A DNA stretch of 64,000 bases. It comes from Neobittarella massiliensis (ex Bilen et al. 2018) (GTDB lineage: Bacteria > Bacillota > Clostridia > Oscillospirales > Ruminococcaceae). Made by a program: the position numbers and the translations under genes. Where the stretch lies: contig NZ_OKQO01000001.1 in NCBI RefSeq assembly GCF_900289145.1, forward strand, positions 310,001 to 374,000, given 5' to 3'. Below the pieces are notes generated by a model. It saw only the letters and a list, made by a program, of their open reading frames with translations, was not told the DNA's origin and did no database searches. Positions 17,900 to 26,177 of the stretch are shown here, one piece after another; position 1 is the first letter of the stretch, and every line of letters begins with the position of its first letter.

Positions 17900-17945
17900 A
17901 AGAACAAGCCCCGGCAGAGCGTTCTGCCGGGGCTTGTTCTTTTTG
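17900..17945. terminator. terminator after the NusG-II gene
   Basis: Long perfect stem (AGAACAAGCCCCGGCAGA with its complement) with T-runs in both directions, 8 bases from the NusG-II stop codon. Confidence 0.92.
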
Positions 17946-17952
17946 TAAATTT

Positions 17953-18357
17953 CTACTCGGCAGTCACCGAGATCTTGCCCGGCATGCACACCGCAGTGTC
18001 ACCTTTATCTTTTACGTAGCCCTGCTGTTCACACAGGTGGTCGGGGCAGACCGAGTTGATAAACTTTACCCCTTTTTCATCGCGGACCAGTGTGGCCACC
18101 AGCCGCTCCTCTATCTTGTTGCCGTCATCATCGGTGATGGGATCGCCGTTTTCATCCTCTTTCCAGACCATGGCGCCTTTTACGGTGAAGGTGCCCGGCT
18201 CGCCGTTGAGGGGGATAGAGAGCACCTCTTTGCCGTCATAGGTCACCTGGGCCACCGTGCCGCCTACTACCGGCGCCTTGGCCAAGATGCCCCAGGCTGA
18301 AAGCCCCACTACTACCAGCAGGACCAGTACTGCGATCTTAAACTCTTTCTTCTTCAA
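17953..18357 (-). CDS. NusG domain II-containing membrane-anchored protein
   Basis: 134 residues. An N-terminal membrane anchor (about residues 6-25) is followed by a NusG_II domain (DUF1312) with its conserved CPDHLC...TAVCMPGKI stretch; the three cysteines are typical of the clostridial family. Function unknown; genes of this family often neighbour ApbE/Gx transporters, which are not seen here. Start TTG 18357 is preferred because AAGGTGG lies 8 bases upstream; GTG 18369 is the alternative and lacks a good site. Confidence 0.85.
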   Translation of the reverse strand: MKKKEFKIAVLVLLVVVGLSAWGILAKAPVVGGTVAQVTYDGKEVLSIPLNGEPGTFTVKGAMVWKEDENGDPITDDDGNKIEERLVATLVRDEKGVKFINSVCPDHLCEQQGYVKDKGDTAVCMPGKISVTAE

Positions 18358-18447
18358 AGAAGGTACCACCTTACACGAAAAATTGCCCGTCCCAAAAACA
18401 CCGGGCCATATGCATGCTATTATAGCACAGCCAACAGGGTTTTGAAA

Positions 18448-18477
18448 AGAAAAAAGGAGGTGAATTCACACCTCCTT
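18448..18477 (-). terminator. terminator whose stem contains a full Shine-Dalgarno sequence
   Basis: AAAGGAGGTG pairs with CACCTCCTTT across AATTCA; on the minus strand TTTTTT follows. It lies 44 bases past the stop codon of the small exported peptide gene. One arm equals the complete anti-16S ribosome binding sequence, with no start codon at the right distance. Confidence 0.7.
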
Positions 18478-18520
18478 TACATTTACATATGCTGTTTTTG
18501 GGGTGCTGTCAGGGCTTTTG

Positions 18521-18655
18521 TTAAAAGATGGTGTCACACACAGAGGTACTGTGGCTGCCACCGGCATAAAAAGTTCCCTGGGGTCTGTCCCCCGCTATGG
18601 CGATAAGTGAACCTAAGATCAATACTGCGGCCAGGATACCGATGACTTTTTTCAC
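18521..18655 (-). CDS. small exported or membrane peptide (44 residues)
   Basis: MKKVIGILAAVLILGSLIAIA forms a lysine-capped hydrophobic segment resembling a signal peptide or membrane anchor, followed by about 22 polar residues with one cysteine (STSVCDTIF end). Start GTG 18655 is preceded by AAAGGAGG with an 8-base gap, a very good site. A TATAAT -10 lies at 18696-18701 (minus) and a terminator follows, so it is a complete small transcription unit. No family recognised. Confidence 0.6.
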   Translation of the reverse strand: MKKVIGILAAVLILGSLIAIAGDRPQGTFYAGGSHSTSVCDTIF

Positions 18656-18987
18656 GTGCGTGACCTCCTTTGATGGGTTTGTTTTCTATGTTTTCATTAT
18701 ACACGGGTCGGGGGTAAATAAAACTAAAAAGCAGTTACAAATAAGTTAAGAAAAGGTTACAATCGCCAAAACACACCGCCGGCCACCAAAATGCCCGCCA
18801 AACTGCGGTCAAAACGCGTTTGTGACACAATGACCGGGGTGGGAATAGACTGTACAGAGGATCCTGATACCGGCACATATCTGTCGGGCGCGGCAGCCCG
18901 GCGGAGCGGGACGGGGTCGGCAGTTAATCGCGGCCCTTTGCCCGCACTTGGGGCCCGCACAATTTATATGACAAAGGTGAGAGTGTT
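18656..18987. promoter_or_regulatory. divergent intergenic region
   Basis: A TATAAT -10 for the small peptide gene lies at 18696-18701 on the minus strand. The rest, up to the SD AAAGGTGAG of the Cys-rich gene, has no gene and no clear sigma-A promoter for the plus strand. I looked for sporulation-type (sigma E/K) elements and found no convincing match. Confidence 0.35.
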
Positions 18988-20787
18988 ATGTTTGACTTTT
19001 TTGCAAGGCCCGCCCTGGCATTTGCCACCGAGGCGTACAGCCGGCGCAGTCTGCCGACCGGGGAAGGACCGGGCGGCGTCAAAAACCTGCTGCTGAGCGT
19101 GTACGACAGCATTAAAAACTACAGCGACAAAGACCGGTTCTACAAGCGCGCCAAAGATAAGAGCTGTGAAGAACTGCTGCGCGAGGAGGACACCGCCGCC
19201 CAGGTAGAAGCCTATACCCGCTACTACGAGGAGGAGGAACGCCCCCACGACCCACAGGACTTTGAACCGGTGCAACCGCCGGAATACCCCCGCCCCCGCC
19301 GTCAAAAACGCGCTGCTCCGGTGGCGGAGGAACCCGATACTTACCGGCAGCCCATCGCCGTCCCTGAACCCGAGCCCACCTATATAGAGCCGGGGCCAGA
19401 GGAGAGCATCATCCCAGACATCGATCGCCCCATCCAAACGGAAGCCGCCGAAAGTGGCAGCTGTAACTGCTGCAGCTGCTGCAATTGCGGCTGCGACACC
19501 GGCAGTACCGGTGGGAGCGGACCCTGCGGCCCTGACGGCTGCTGTGACGATCAGGATGGCTGCCTGTTTGGCTGTGGTGCCAGCGGCTGCGACAACAGCT
19601 GCGCTGGCGTAGTGCCCCCCAGCGGCGCGCAAAACTGCTGGGATGACACCGGCACGACCGGTCCCACCGGCCCAACTGGTCCTACTGGCTGTACCTGTGG
19701 CTGTGAGGGCTGTACCTGCTGGTGTTACACCGATGAAAATGGCAACTGTCAGTGCACCTGCAGCTGTGAGCCCACCGGCGGTACCGGTGGCGGCACCGGC
19801 TGTATCGATGCCGACGGCTACTGCCACGGTTACTGGGACGAAAACGGCATCTGCCACTGCTCTGACACCGGTTCTACCGGCGGCACCGGCGGCGAGACGG
19901 GCGGAACTGGCGGCGGTACCGGCTGCGTAGACGCCGACGGCTACTGCCACGGCTATCTGGACGAAAACGGCGTGTGCCACTGCTCCGATACCGGCTCTAC
20001 CGGCGGCACCGGCGGTGAGACGGGCGGAACTGGCGGCGGTACCGGCTGCGTAGACGCCGACGGCTACTGCCATGGCTATCTGGACGAAAACGGCGTGTGC
20101 CACTGCTCCGATACCGGCTCTACCGGCGGCACCGGCGGTGAGACGGGCGGAACTGGCGGCGGCACCGGCTGTGTAGACGCCGACGGCTACTGCCACGGCT
20201 ATCTGGACGAAAACGGCGTGTGTCACTGTTCCGATACCGGCTCTACCGGCGGCACCGGCGGTGAGACGGGCGGAACTGGCGGTTGCTGCTGCCGGTGCTG
20301 CTGTGAAGACCCCTGCGACGTGTGTGGCCGCGGCGCCCCGGGCATGAGCTGTGACGGCGAGAGCAGTCAGGGCGCCTGCGGTACCGCCAATACCTGCGGC
20401 AATACCGGCTGCGGCTGTGGCTGTGGTTGTGAAGACGATGAGACCTGCGAGTGTGGAGACTGCTGTGACTGCAGCTACGTGTGCTGCACCGGCGGCAACA
20501 GCTGCCGCTGCCGAAATACCGGTTGTCGTTACCATGTCAACGGCTACTGCGGCAAATGTGTGGGCTGTGAAGACACCACATTTGAAAATCTGCCCCACCG
20601 GCCCCATTGCGGTCACATCGACGAGGTGACTTTTGAAGAGCGGCCCCGCTATGATGAAGATCTGCCAGCCAACCAGCTGTTTACCCGCCTGTCGGGCACC
20701 CGCGCTGCGCGCACCGACAGCGGTTACCCCAACCGCCAGGCGGCAGCCTATTACCAGAGCGAGAACAGGCGTATTCTGGGCGAGTAA
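18988..20787 (+). CDS. cysteine/glycine-rich tandem-repeat protein
   Basis: 599 residues, no signal peptide. Residues 1-75 are mixed helical (SLPTGEGPGGVKNLLLSVYD, KSCEELLREEDTAAQVEAY). Residues 85-150 are acidic and Pro-rich. From about 155 the chain is Cys-rich (CNCCSCCNCGC), passes a collagen-like GTTGPTGPTGPTG stretch, then four 41-residue repeats (TGC-[IV]-DADGYCHGY...CHCSD plus a GSTGGTGGETGG tail), a second Cys-dense segment (CGCGCGCEDDETCECGDCC), and a polar tail. SD AAGGTGAG precedes ATG 18988. The opposite strand is also open over this stretch, but gives only an Ala-rich shadow of the repeats. Possibly a spore-surface or metal-binding structural protein; function unknown. Confidence 0.8.
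   Translation: MFDFFARPALAFATEAYSRRSLPTGEGPGGVKNLLLSVYDSIKNYSDKDRFYKRAKDKSCEELLREEDTAAQVEAYTRYYEEEERPHDPQDFEPVQPPEYPRPRRQKRAAPVAEEPDTYRQPIAVPEPEPTYIEPGPEESIIPDIDRPIQTEAAESGSCNCCSCCNCGCDTGSTGGSGPCGPDGCCDDQDGCLFGCGASGCDNSCAGVVPPSGAQNCWDDTGTTGPTGPTGPTGCTCGCEGCTCWCYTDENGNCQCTCSCEPTGGTGGGTGCIDADGYCHGYWDENGICHCSDTGSTGGTGGETGGTGGGTGCVDADGYCHGYLDENGVCHCSDTGSTGGTGGETGGTGGGTGCVDADGYCHGYLDENGVCHCSDTGSTGGTGGETGGTGGGTGCVDADGYCHGYLDENGVCHCSDTGSTGGTGGETGGTGGCCCRCCCEDPCDVCGRGAPGMSCDGESSQGACGTANTCGNTGCGCGCGCEDDETCECGDCCDCSYVCCTGGNSCRCRNTGCRYHVNGYCGKCVGCEDTTFENLPHRPHCGHIDEVTFEERPRYDEDLPANQLFTRLSGTRAARTDSGYPNRQAAAYYQSENRRILGE
19792..20283 (+). repeat. four tandem 123-base coding repeats
   Basis: Units begin at 19792, 19915, 20038 and 20161, each exactly 123 bases (41 codons). 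Units 2-4 are nearly identical in DNA; unit 1 differs more, which indicates recent expansion of the later copies. Confidence 0.92.
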
Positions 20788-20848
20788 ATACGAGTAGACC
20801 AGCTCGCTGACAGACAGAAAGACCGTAAAAAGTGAGACCGATCAGATA

Positions 20849-20898
20849 AAAAATAGGAGCGGGAGCAGTGGTTTGATCCACGGCTCCCGCTCCTATTT
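20849..20898. terminator. bidirectional terminator after the Cys-rich gene
   Basis: Long stem (AAAATAGGAGCGGGAGC with its complement) between two converging genes, with A/T runs on both sides. Confidence 0.9.
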
Positions 20899-20917
20899 TG
20901 GTATCGTGCTGCACGAT

Positions 20918-21622
20918 CTAGTGTGCCGGCCAGTCTGCCAGCGCCCGGCAGACGAATTGCTGCAGAGTCCGCGCGGTGGAGCGGTCGTAGGGGTCCAGCG
21001 TGCGCTCGTTGTTCGAGATGATGCGCACCCCGGCAAACGGCACGCCAAAGTGCTGGCAGGCCTGCTGTACGGCATAGGTCTCCATGTCCTCACAGTCCTC
21101 GCCAAAAGTGGCGTGCAACCAGTCGATGCGGTCCATCTCCCGCGAGAAAAGATCCCCGCAGCCCAACACCCCCAACTGCTTTTGCCCGCCGGTATAGGGC
21201 GTGCTGGCAAACAGGTCGCACAGCGCCCGGTCGCTCAGGTGTGAGATCGTGCGGTGGTTTGGCACCCACTCGAGCGGGGCACAGCCCTGCCCCTCGCTCC
21301 GGGCGGGCATCTCTAGCCCGTTTATCGGCACACAGGCCCGCCCGATCACGATATCGCCCACCTTTAAGTCGCGGCGGTGGCCGCCGGCCGTGCCCTGATT
21401 GATAACGGCGGACGGCATATATGCCGACAACCCAACAGCGGTGGCGATAGCGGCGGCTACCATCCCCACCCGGGTCTGGCTCACCACCACTGGCAGCCCC
21501 TGTAAAGAACCCTGCCAAAAGTCAAAGCCGTGTATCTGCCGATGAGTACTGCCGGCGAGTTCTTCTAAAAAGTAGTCGATCTCACAGTCCATAGCTCCCG
21601 ATATCAAAATAGGTGCTGCCAT
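20918..21622 (-). CDS. nucleoside phosphorylase-like protein (MTA/SAH nucleosidase type)
   Basis: 234 residues, the length of MtnN. Landmarks are QTRVGMVAAAIATAVG, AVINQGTAGG (phosphorylase-fold glycine loop), VGDIVIG and METYAVQQACQHFGVPFAGVRIISNN, where the Met-Glu pair binds ribose. It probably splits methylthioadenosine or S-adenosylhomocysteine, which would feed LuxS (encoded at 43.4 kb) via S-ribosylhomocysteine. Start ATG 21622 follows AGGAGGACGAG. It is third in a minus-strand series after the aminotransferase and dehydrogenase genes, with 115 bases to the latter. Confidence 0.82.
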   Translation of the reverse strand: MAAPILISGAMDCEIDYFLEELAGSTHRQIHGFDFWQGSLQGLPVVVSQTRVGMVAAAIATAVGLSAYMPSAVINQGTAGGHRRDLKVGDIVIGRACVPINGLEMPARSEGQGCAPLEWVPNHRTISHLSDRALCDLFASTPYTGGQKQLGVLGCGDLFSREMDRIDWLHATFGEDCEDMETYAVQQACQHFGVPFAGVRIISNNERTLDPYDRSTARTLQQFVCRALADWPAH

Positions 21623-21737
21623 CTCGTCCTCCTCTCGGCCGCCTCGGCGGCAAAAGTACTGCCCCGTCCGGGGATCGTCTCCGCGGACGGGGTCAGGTAC
21701 AGGTAATTTAGATGATCGGTCTTTTAGGCGGCCGGTG

Positions 21738-22700
21738 TCAGTAGCCCCGGTCAAAATGTACCGGGTGTTCTACCGGTTCTCCCCTTACAAAATGGGCCAG
21801 ATTGCCATACACCAACTCAAACACCCGGCTGGCGCTCAGGTCTGAAAAGATGGCGTTGTGGGGGGTGATGTAGACGTTCTCCATATCCCACAGCGGGTCG
21901 CCTGCATCCAGAGGCTCCTGCTCAAACACATCCAGTGCCACGCCGCGGAACTTGCCGCTGCGCAGCACTTCGATGAGCGCCTGCTGGTCGATGACCGTAC
22001 CGCGAGAGATATTTACCAGCGCAGCCGTGTCCTTCATCGCCCGCAGCCGGTCGCCGTTTAGCAGGTGAAACGTCTCTTTGGTGGCCGGCAGCGCACTGAT
22101 GACGATATCGCTGTGGGGCAGCACCTCGTCGATCCTGGCAATATCGATGACCTCATCGATGTTTTCTACCGGGTCCTCATTCAGGTTCAGGGCCTGGGTG
22201 TGGCAGTCGAAGGCCTTTAGTTTGCGGGCGGTCTCTACAGCGATGTTGCCGGCCCCCAAAAAGGTGACCGTCTTGCCGGTGAGCTCCAATATATCGGTCT
22301 GCACCTGCCACTGGTGGACCTGCTGCTGGCGGCAGAACACCTTGGCCTTTTTGTAGATCTGCAGCAGCTGGCAGAGCACCCATTCGCTGATGGGGAAGCG
22401 GGTGGCCCCCACGTTGTGGGCGATATCGATACCCAGCCGCTGGATGTCGCCGGCGGGCACGTGGTTGAAGCCCACGCTCACCAGCTGGATGAATTTGAGA
22501 GCGGGCAGCTGGTCCAGGTCAAGCCCGACGAACGGGTTGTATCCCACCAGCAGGTCGATGTCTCGCAGCTGCTCCGGCAATGAAAAACCGGGTTCCGAAA
22601 ATGCCGATTCCTCGATGTAGGTGGCGTCGATACCCAGCTCGGCTACACGCTGCATCTCAGCTGCACTGTATGGCTGGGTGAAAAGTGCCTTGTAGGCCAT
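21738..22700 (-). CDS. D-2-hydroxyacid dehydrogenase
   Basis: 320 residues. The NAD-binding motif GAGNIA lies near residue 145, the catalytic Arg region in NISRGTVIDQQAL, and the His of the active site in ITPHNAIFSD. It reduces 2-keto acids to D-2-hydroxyacids (or the reverse), in the cytosol. SD AAAGGAG precedes ATG 22700. Together with the upstream aminotransferase it could interconvert amino acid, keto acid and hydroxy acid; the actual substrate is unknown. Confidence 0.9.
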   Translation of the reverse strand: MAYKALFTQPYSAAEMQRVAELGIDATYIEESAFSEPGFSLPEQLRDIDLLVGYNPFVGLDLDQLPALKFIQLVSVGFNHVPAGDIQRLGIDIAHNVGATRFPISEWVLCQLLQIYKKAKVFCRQQQVHQWQVQTDILELTGKTVTFLGAGNIAVETARKLKAFDCHTQALNLNEDPVENIDEVIDIARIDEVLPHSDIVISALPATKETFHLLNGDRLRAMKDTAALVNISRGTVIDQQALIEVLRSGKFRGVALDVFEQEPLDAGDPLWDMENVYITPHNAIFSDLSASRVFELVYGNLAHFVRGEPVEHPVHFDRGY

Positions 22701-22805
22701 AGTCGTCTCCTTTTTTCTATGTGGTCGATGTGGTCGCAGGGCTTGGTCAAGCCGGTATATCCGCATATCTGCAGGCAGATGGACAGGGGGCAAGCTGCCT
22801 GCCGG

Positions 22806-23966
22806 TCAGGCAATAGAGTGGATGTACTGGCTGATGCGGGATACCCCTTCGCGGATGACTTCCTGCGAATTGGCAAAGCACACCCGCAGATATCCCTCGC
22901 CCATCCGGCCAAAGGCCTGGCCGCCCACCGTCAGCACCCCGGCTTTGGCGATCAGGTCGATGGCGATCTCCTCCGAACGCTTGCCCAGCTCTTTTACATT
23001 GATAAAGGTGCAGAACGACCCCTCGGTGTGGAAGAGCTTTATTTTGGGCAAGCCCGACAGCCCCTGCATGAGGATATCGCGGCGGGCGGCGTACTCTTTG
23101 GCCATAGCCTCTACGGCATCCTGCGGGCCGCTGATGGCCTCGGTGCCGGCAGCCAGCACAAAGGTGGGCAGGCAGGCGGCCAGCGACTGCTGCATCTGGC
23201 CGATGTGGAAGATGAGTTCGGCGCTGCCCAAACAGTAGCCGATCCGCCATCCGGTCATGGCATAGGTCTTCGAGAGCGAGTTGACCACGATCACCTGGTC
23301 TTTGATGCGCTCCACCTGGGCCAGCGAGTAGTGCTTTTTGCCGTCAAAAACGATGGCCTCGTACACCTCGTCAGATATGACGTACAGGCCGTGCCGCTCT
23401 ATAACGTCGGCCAGCCCCTCGGCGGCCTCTGGGGTCAGCATCGAGCCGATGGGGTTATTGGGGTAATTGACGATGACTGCCTTGGTCTTGGGGGTGATGT
23501 ACCGCTCCAGCGTCTCTGGTGTCAGTTTAAAGCCGTCTGCTTCGTATACCGGTACCCGCACCACTTTGCCGCCCAGCACCTCCACCTGGCCGGGATAACA
23601 GGTGTACGACGGGTCGGGGATGAGCACCTCGTCGCCGGGGTTTATAATGGCCATCAGTGTCAGCATTACGCCCTCCACGCCGCCCAGCGAGGCACACACG
23701 TTTTCCGGCCCGTAGGCGCGGCCAAACTGGCGGGTGTACTTGTCGGCCACCGCCTGCCTGAATTCCATGGTGCCGGCCTCCGGCGCATAGCGGGTCTGGC
23801 CGTCGCGAATGGCCCGGATAGCCGCCTCCTTGATGTTGTCCGGAGTCTCAAAATTGGGTTCACCGTTACAGAGATTGGCGTAGCCGGGGTATTTAGCCGC
23901 CACGTCGAACATGGCGCGAATACCCGAGGCGGGGAAGTTGGCCGCGATATTTGAAAGCCCTAACAT
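22806..23966 (-). CDS. PLP-dependent aminotransferase class I/II
   Basis: 386 residues. Fold type I landmarks: NYPNNPIGS, ISDEVYEAIVFD and the lysine motif NSLSKTYAMTGWRIGY, whose Lys binds PLP. Similar to aspartate/aromatic aminotransferases. Start ATG 23966 with AGGGAGAG; the longer frame is unlikely. It has a good sigma-A promoter and starts the run aminotransferase - hydroxyacid dehydrogenase - nucleosidase. Confidence 0.92.
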   Translation of the reverse strand: MLGLSNIAANFPASGIRAMFDVAAKYPGYANLCNGEPNFETPDNIKEAAIRAIRDGQTRYAPEAGTMEFRQAVADKYTRQFGRAYGPENVCASLGGVEGVMLTLMAIINPGDEVLIPDPSYTCYPGQVEVLGGKVVRVPVYEADGFKLTPETLERYITPKTKAVIVNYPNNPIGSMLTPEAAEGLADVIERHGLYVISDEVYEAIVFDGKKHYSLAQVERIKDQVIVVNSLSKTYAMTGWRIGYCLGSAELIFHIGQMQQSLAACLPTFVLAAGTEAISGPQDAVEAMAKEYAARRDILMQGLSGLPKIKLFHTEGSFCTFINVKELGKRSEEIAIDLIAKAGVLTVGGQAFGRMGEGYLRVCFANSQEVIREGVSRISQYIHSIA

Positions 23967-24040
23967 AACGTTCTCTCCCTTGTTGCATAGTTTGTAATCC
24001 AGCTGTGAGCTGTGCAAAAAGCTAAATTTCTGATGTTTTT

Positions 24041-24069
24041 ATTATACAGATGCACAAAGGTACCGTCAA
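24041..24069 (-). promoter_or_regulatory. sigma-A promoter of the aminotransferase operon
   Basis: TTGACG (24064-24069), 17-base spacer, TATAAT (24041-24046) on the minus strand, about 75 bases before the start. Confidence 0.75.
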
Positions 24070-24249
24070 TTATTTTTTGCAGGAAATCTATTTCCCAAAA
24101 ACGATTTTGTAGGCAGCCCTTTAAAACGATGCAAACTGCGCAGATACAGGGATTTTCATTGTCAGGGGGCCCGGCTAAATAGTTTGTGGTGTGTGATATA
24201 TACGCCCGAAAATAGTAGGATTTGAAAGTTTAGGGAAAGAAAACTTGCA

Positions 24250-24292
24250 AATAAGCCCTCTGCATTCTGTAAAAAGCAGAGGGCTTATTCGA
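24250..24292. terminator. hairpin in the 350-base gap before the Crp gene's 3' end
   Basis: Stem AATAAGCCCTCTGC with its complement around a 12-base loop; only weak T-runs follow, so it may be a terminator for the Crp-type gene or a remnant. Nothing else gene-like is seen between 24070 and 24421. Confidence 0.5.
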
Positions 24293-24421
24293 TTATTACA
24301 CAAAAATATGCTGGATATTTGTGCACGATAACGGGTCCATGGACATCCAGCCCAGCTGGTGGGGGCGGTATACTGAAGGCACAAAAGCGCTTTTGAACTT
24401 GTTATTACCGCCGTAGCCGGT

Positions 24422-25048
24422 TCACCGGTCCCGGCCGGCACACTGCCGCAATATGTCGGCATCACCGACATATACCCGCCCGCCCTGCCGTATGATGGCC
24501 CCTTTTTCCTGTAACTGCTGCAGGTATTTGCGCACTGTGCGGGGGGTGGTGCCCAGTACCTCGGCGGTGTCTTCGGCCCGCTGACACAGGCCATCTGGAG
24601 CGGCATTTTTTAACAGGTAGTCGGCCAGTCTGGCCCTGACTGACCGGGGCCGGTGGTACAGCGACCGCATGAACCCATCGGCCATACCGCGGGCGTTGTG
24701 GCAGGCCAGATAGTAGCACAGGTCGTTACAGCTGTGGACCATCTGCAAAAAATCAGCTACCGGGGTACCCAGCAGCACCGCGTCGGTACTGGCAAAGGTG
24801 TCGGGCTGGTTGGGGTAAGCCACCAGCGCCTCGATCTGGCCCAGCAGCGTACCCGGCCCCCAGCAGAGCCGGCTGCGGTATCCGCCGTCCGGGGTGGGCA
24901 GCCGGGTCACCACCTCGCCGTCGAGAATGAGGTATACGGTCTGCACCAGATCGCCCGAGCGGTAGATCAGCTGCCCGGCCGAAAGCTCTACTTTAAAAAA
25001 GTGATCCAGCAGCCGGTGCTGCCGCAGGATCTCGTAAACAGTTTGCAC
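24422..25048 (-). CDS. Crp/Fnr family transcriptional regulator
   Basis: 208 residues: cyclic-nucleotide-binding-like beta-roll (about 1-115), dimer helix (about 120-140) and a winged helix-turn-helix (TAEVLGTTPRTVRKYLQQLQEKGAI). There is no N-terminal Fnr-type cysteine cluster. Start GTG 25048 follows GAGGTGAT. It is divergent from the BMP lipoprotein gene with only 37 bases between the start codons, so it may control that gene; the ligand is unknown. Confidence 0.88.
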   Translation of the reverse strand: MQTVYEILRQHRLLDHFFKVELSAGQLIYRSGDLVQTVYLILDGEVVTRLPTPDGGYRSRLCWGPGTLLGQIEALVAYPNQPDTFASTDAVLLGTPVADFLQMVHSCNDLCYYLACHNARGMADGFMRSLYHRPRSVRARLADYLLKNAAPDGLCQRAEDTAEVLGTTPRTVRKYLQQLQEKGAIIRQGGRVYVGDADILRQCAGRDR

Positions 25049-25085
25049 GCAAAGATCACCTCACAGAAAAAAGGGAGGACCCATT

Positions 25086-26162
25086 ATGAAAAAGTATTTG
25101 GCGGTGCTGCTGGCAGCAGTGCTCTGCCTGGGCAGCCTGTCCGGCTGCGGCGGCAAAAACGGCGCTCAGGAGCAAAAAGAGATCAAGAAGATCGCCTATC
25201 TCTGCTCCAACCTGGGCGATAAATCTTTTAACGACGTGGCCTGGGAAGGCGTAAAAAAGGCCGGTGAAGAATTCGGCCTCGAAGTCAAGGCGGTAGAGTA
25301 CGGGGCCGACAACAAATCCCGTATGGAGCCCACGCTGCAGGATGCGGCCGGCAGCTACGACATGGTCATCTTCAGCGGCAACGAGATGATCGAGTTTCTG
25401 GAGAAGTGCTACGAAGACTTCCCCGATACCAAGTTCGTCGCCTTCGATATCGATCCGGTGTACGAGCTGACGATGCCCAACGTGTTTGTGGTGGCCTATC
25501 TGCAGCACCAGGGAGAGTTTTTGACCGGTGTGCTGGCCCAGCGGCTGTCTGCCAGCGGGGTCACCGGCCTGGTGGGCGGCACCGAGGCTGTGGGCATCAA
25601 CGATTTTCTGGTGGGTTACATCCAGGGCGTCCAGTACGCCGACCCCAACGCCAAAGTGGCCATCTCCTATGTGGGCGGCTTCACCGATTCGCCCAAGGCC
25701 AAAGAGCTGGCCTACCTGCAGATGGATCAGGGGGCCGATGTGCTGCACCAGGTGGCCGGCGGTGCCGGGCTGGGCGTGTTCGAGGCCTGCGTCGACCGCG
25801 GCGGCGCCAGAGCGATCGGGGTCGACGCCGACCAGCGGGCCTACTTCCTCGAGTCAAATCCCAAAGTGGCTGATGTCATCGTCACCTCTATGCTCAAGCG
25901 CAACGATGTCTCCCTCTACAATATAATCAAAGATAGCTTGGATGGCAACATCGCCTTCGGCACCATGGAGAAGTGGGGCGTCAAGCAGGGGGCCACCGTA
26001 CTGGCCGATAACGACTACTACCGGCAAACGGTCCCACAGCCGGTTCGCGATGAGGTGCAGCAGGTCGCCGACCAGATCGCCAGCGGCGCCATCACCGTCA
26101 AAACTGCTTACGGCATGGAGCAGGAGACCTTTGCCCAGATGCGCAACGCGGTCAAGCCGTAA
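25086..26162 (+). CDS. BMP family (Bmp/Med, nucleoside-type) substrate-binding lipoprotein
   Basis: 358 residues. Lipoprotein signal with lipobox LSGC (Cys near 22), then a type I periplasmic-binding fold: KKIAYLCSNLGDKSFNDVAWEG, GNEMIEFLEKCYEDFPDTKFVAFD, and the late GVDADQRAYF. BMP proteins bind purine nucleosides or related ligands for an ABC importer. No ATPase or permease gene is attached; the partner is presumably elsewhere, or the protein is a sensor. SD GGGAGG precedes ATG 25086. The nucleoside hydrolase gene follows by 15 bases, supporting a nucleoside ligand. Confidence 0.9.
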   Translation: MKKYLAVLLAAVLCLGSLSGCGGKNGAQEQKEIKKIAYLCSNLGDKSFNDVAWEGVKKAGEEFGLEVKAVEYGADNKSRMEPTLQDAAGSYDMVIFSGNEMIEFLEKCYEDFPDTKFVAFDIDPVYELTMPNVFVVAYLQHQGEFLTGVLAQRLSASGVTGLVGGTEAVGINDFLVGYIQGVQYADPNAKVAISYVGGFTDSPKAKELAYLQMDQGADVLHQVAGGAGLGVFEACVDRGGARAIGVDADQRAYFLESNPKVADVIVTSMLKRNDVSLYNIIKDSLDGNIAFGTMEKWGVKQGATVLADNDYYRQTVPQPVRDEVQQVADQIASGAITVKTAYGMEQETFAQMRNAVKP

Positions 26163-26177
26163 AGGGGGAAAAACACC

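Noticed and set aside
18964-20616. 550-codon open frame on the minus strand over the Cys-rich gene
   Set aside because: It is an alanine/threonine-rich mirror of the repeats, has no ribosome binding site, and its composition follows from the plus-strand repeat; the plus strand has a good SD and non-repeat ends.
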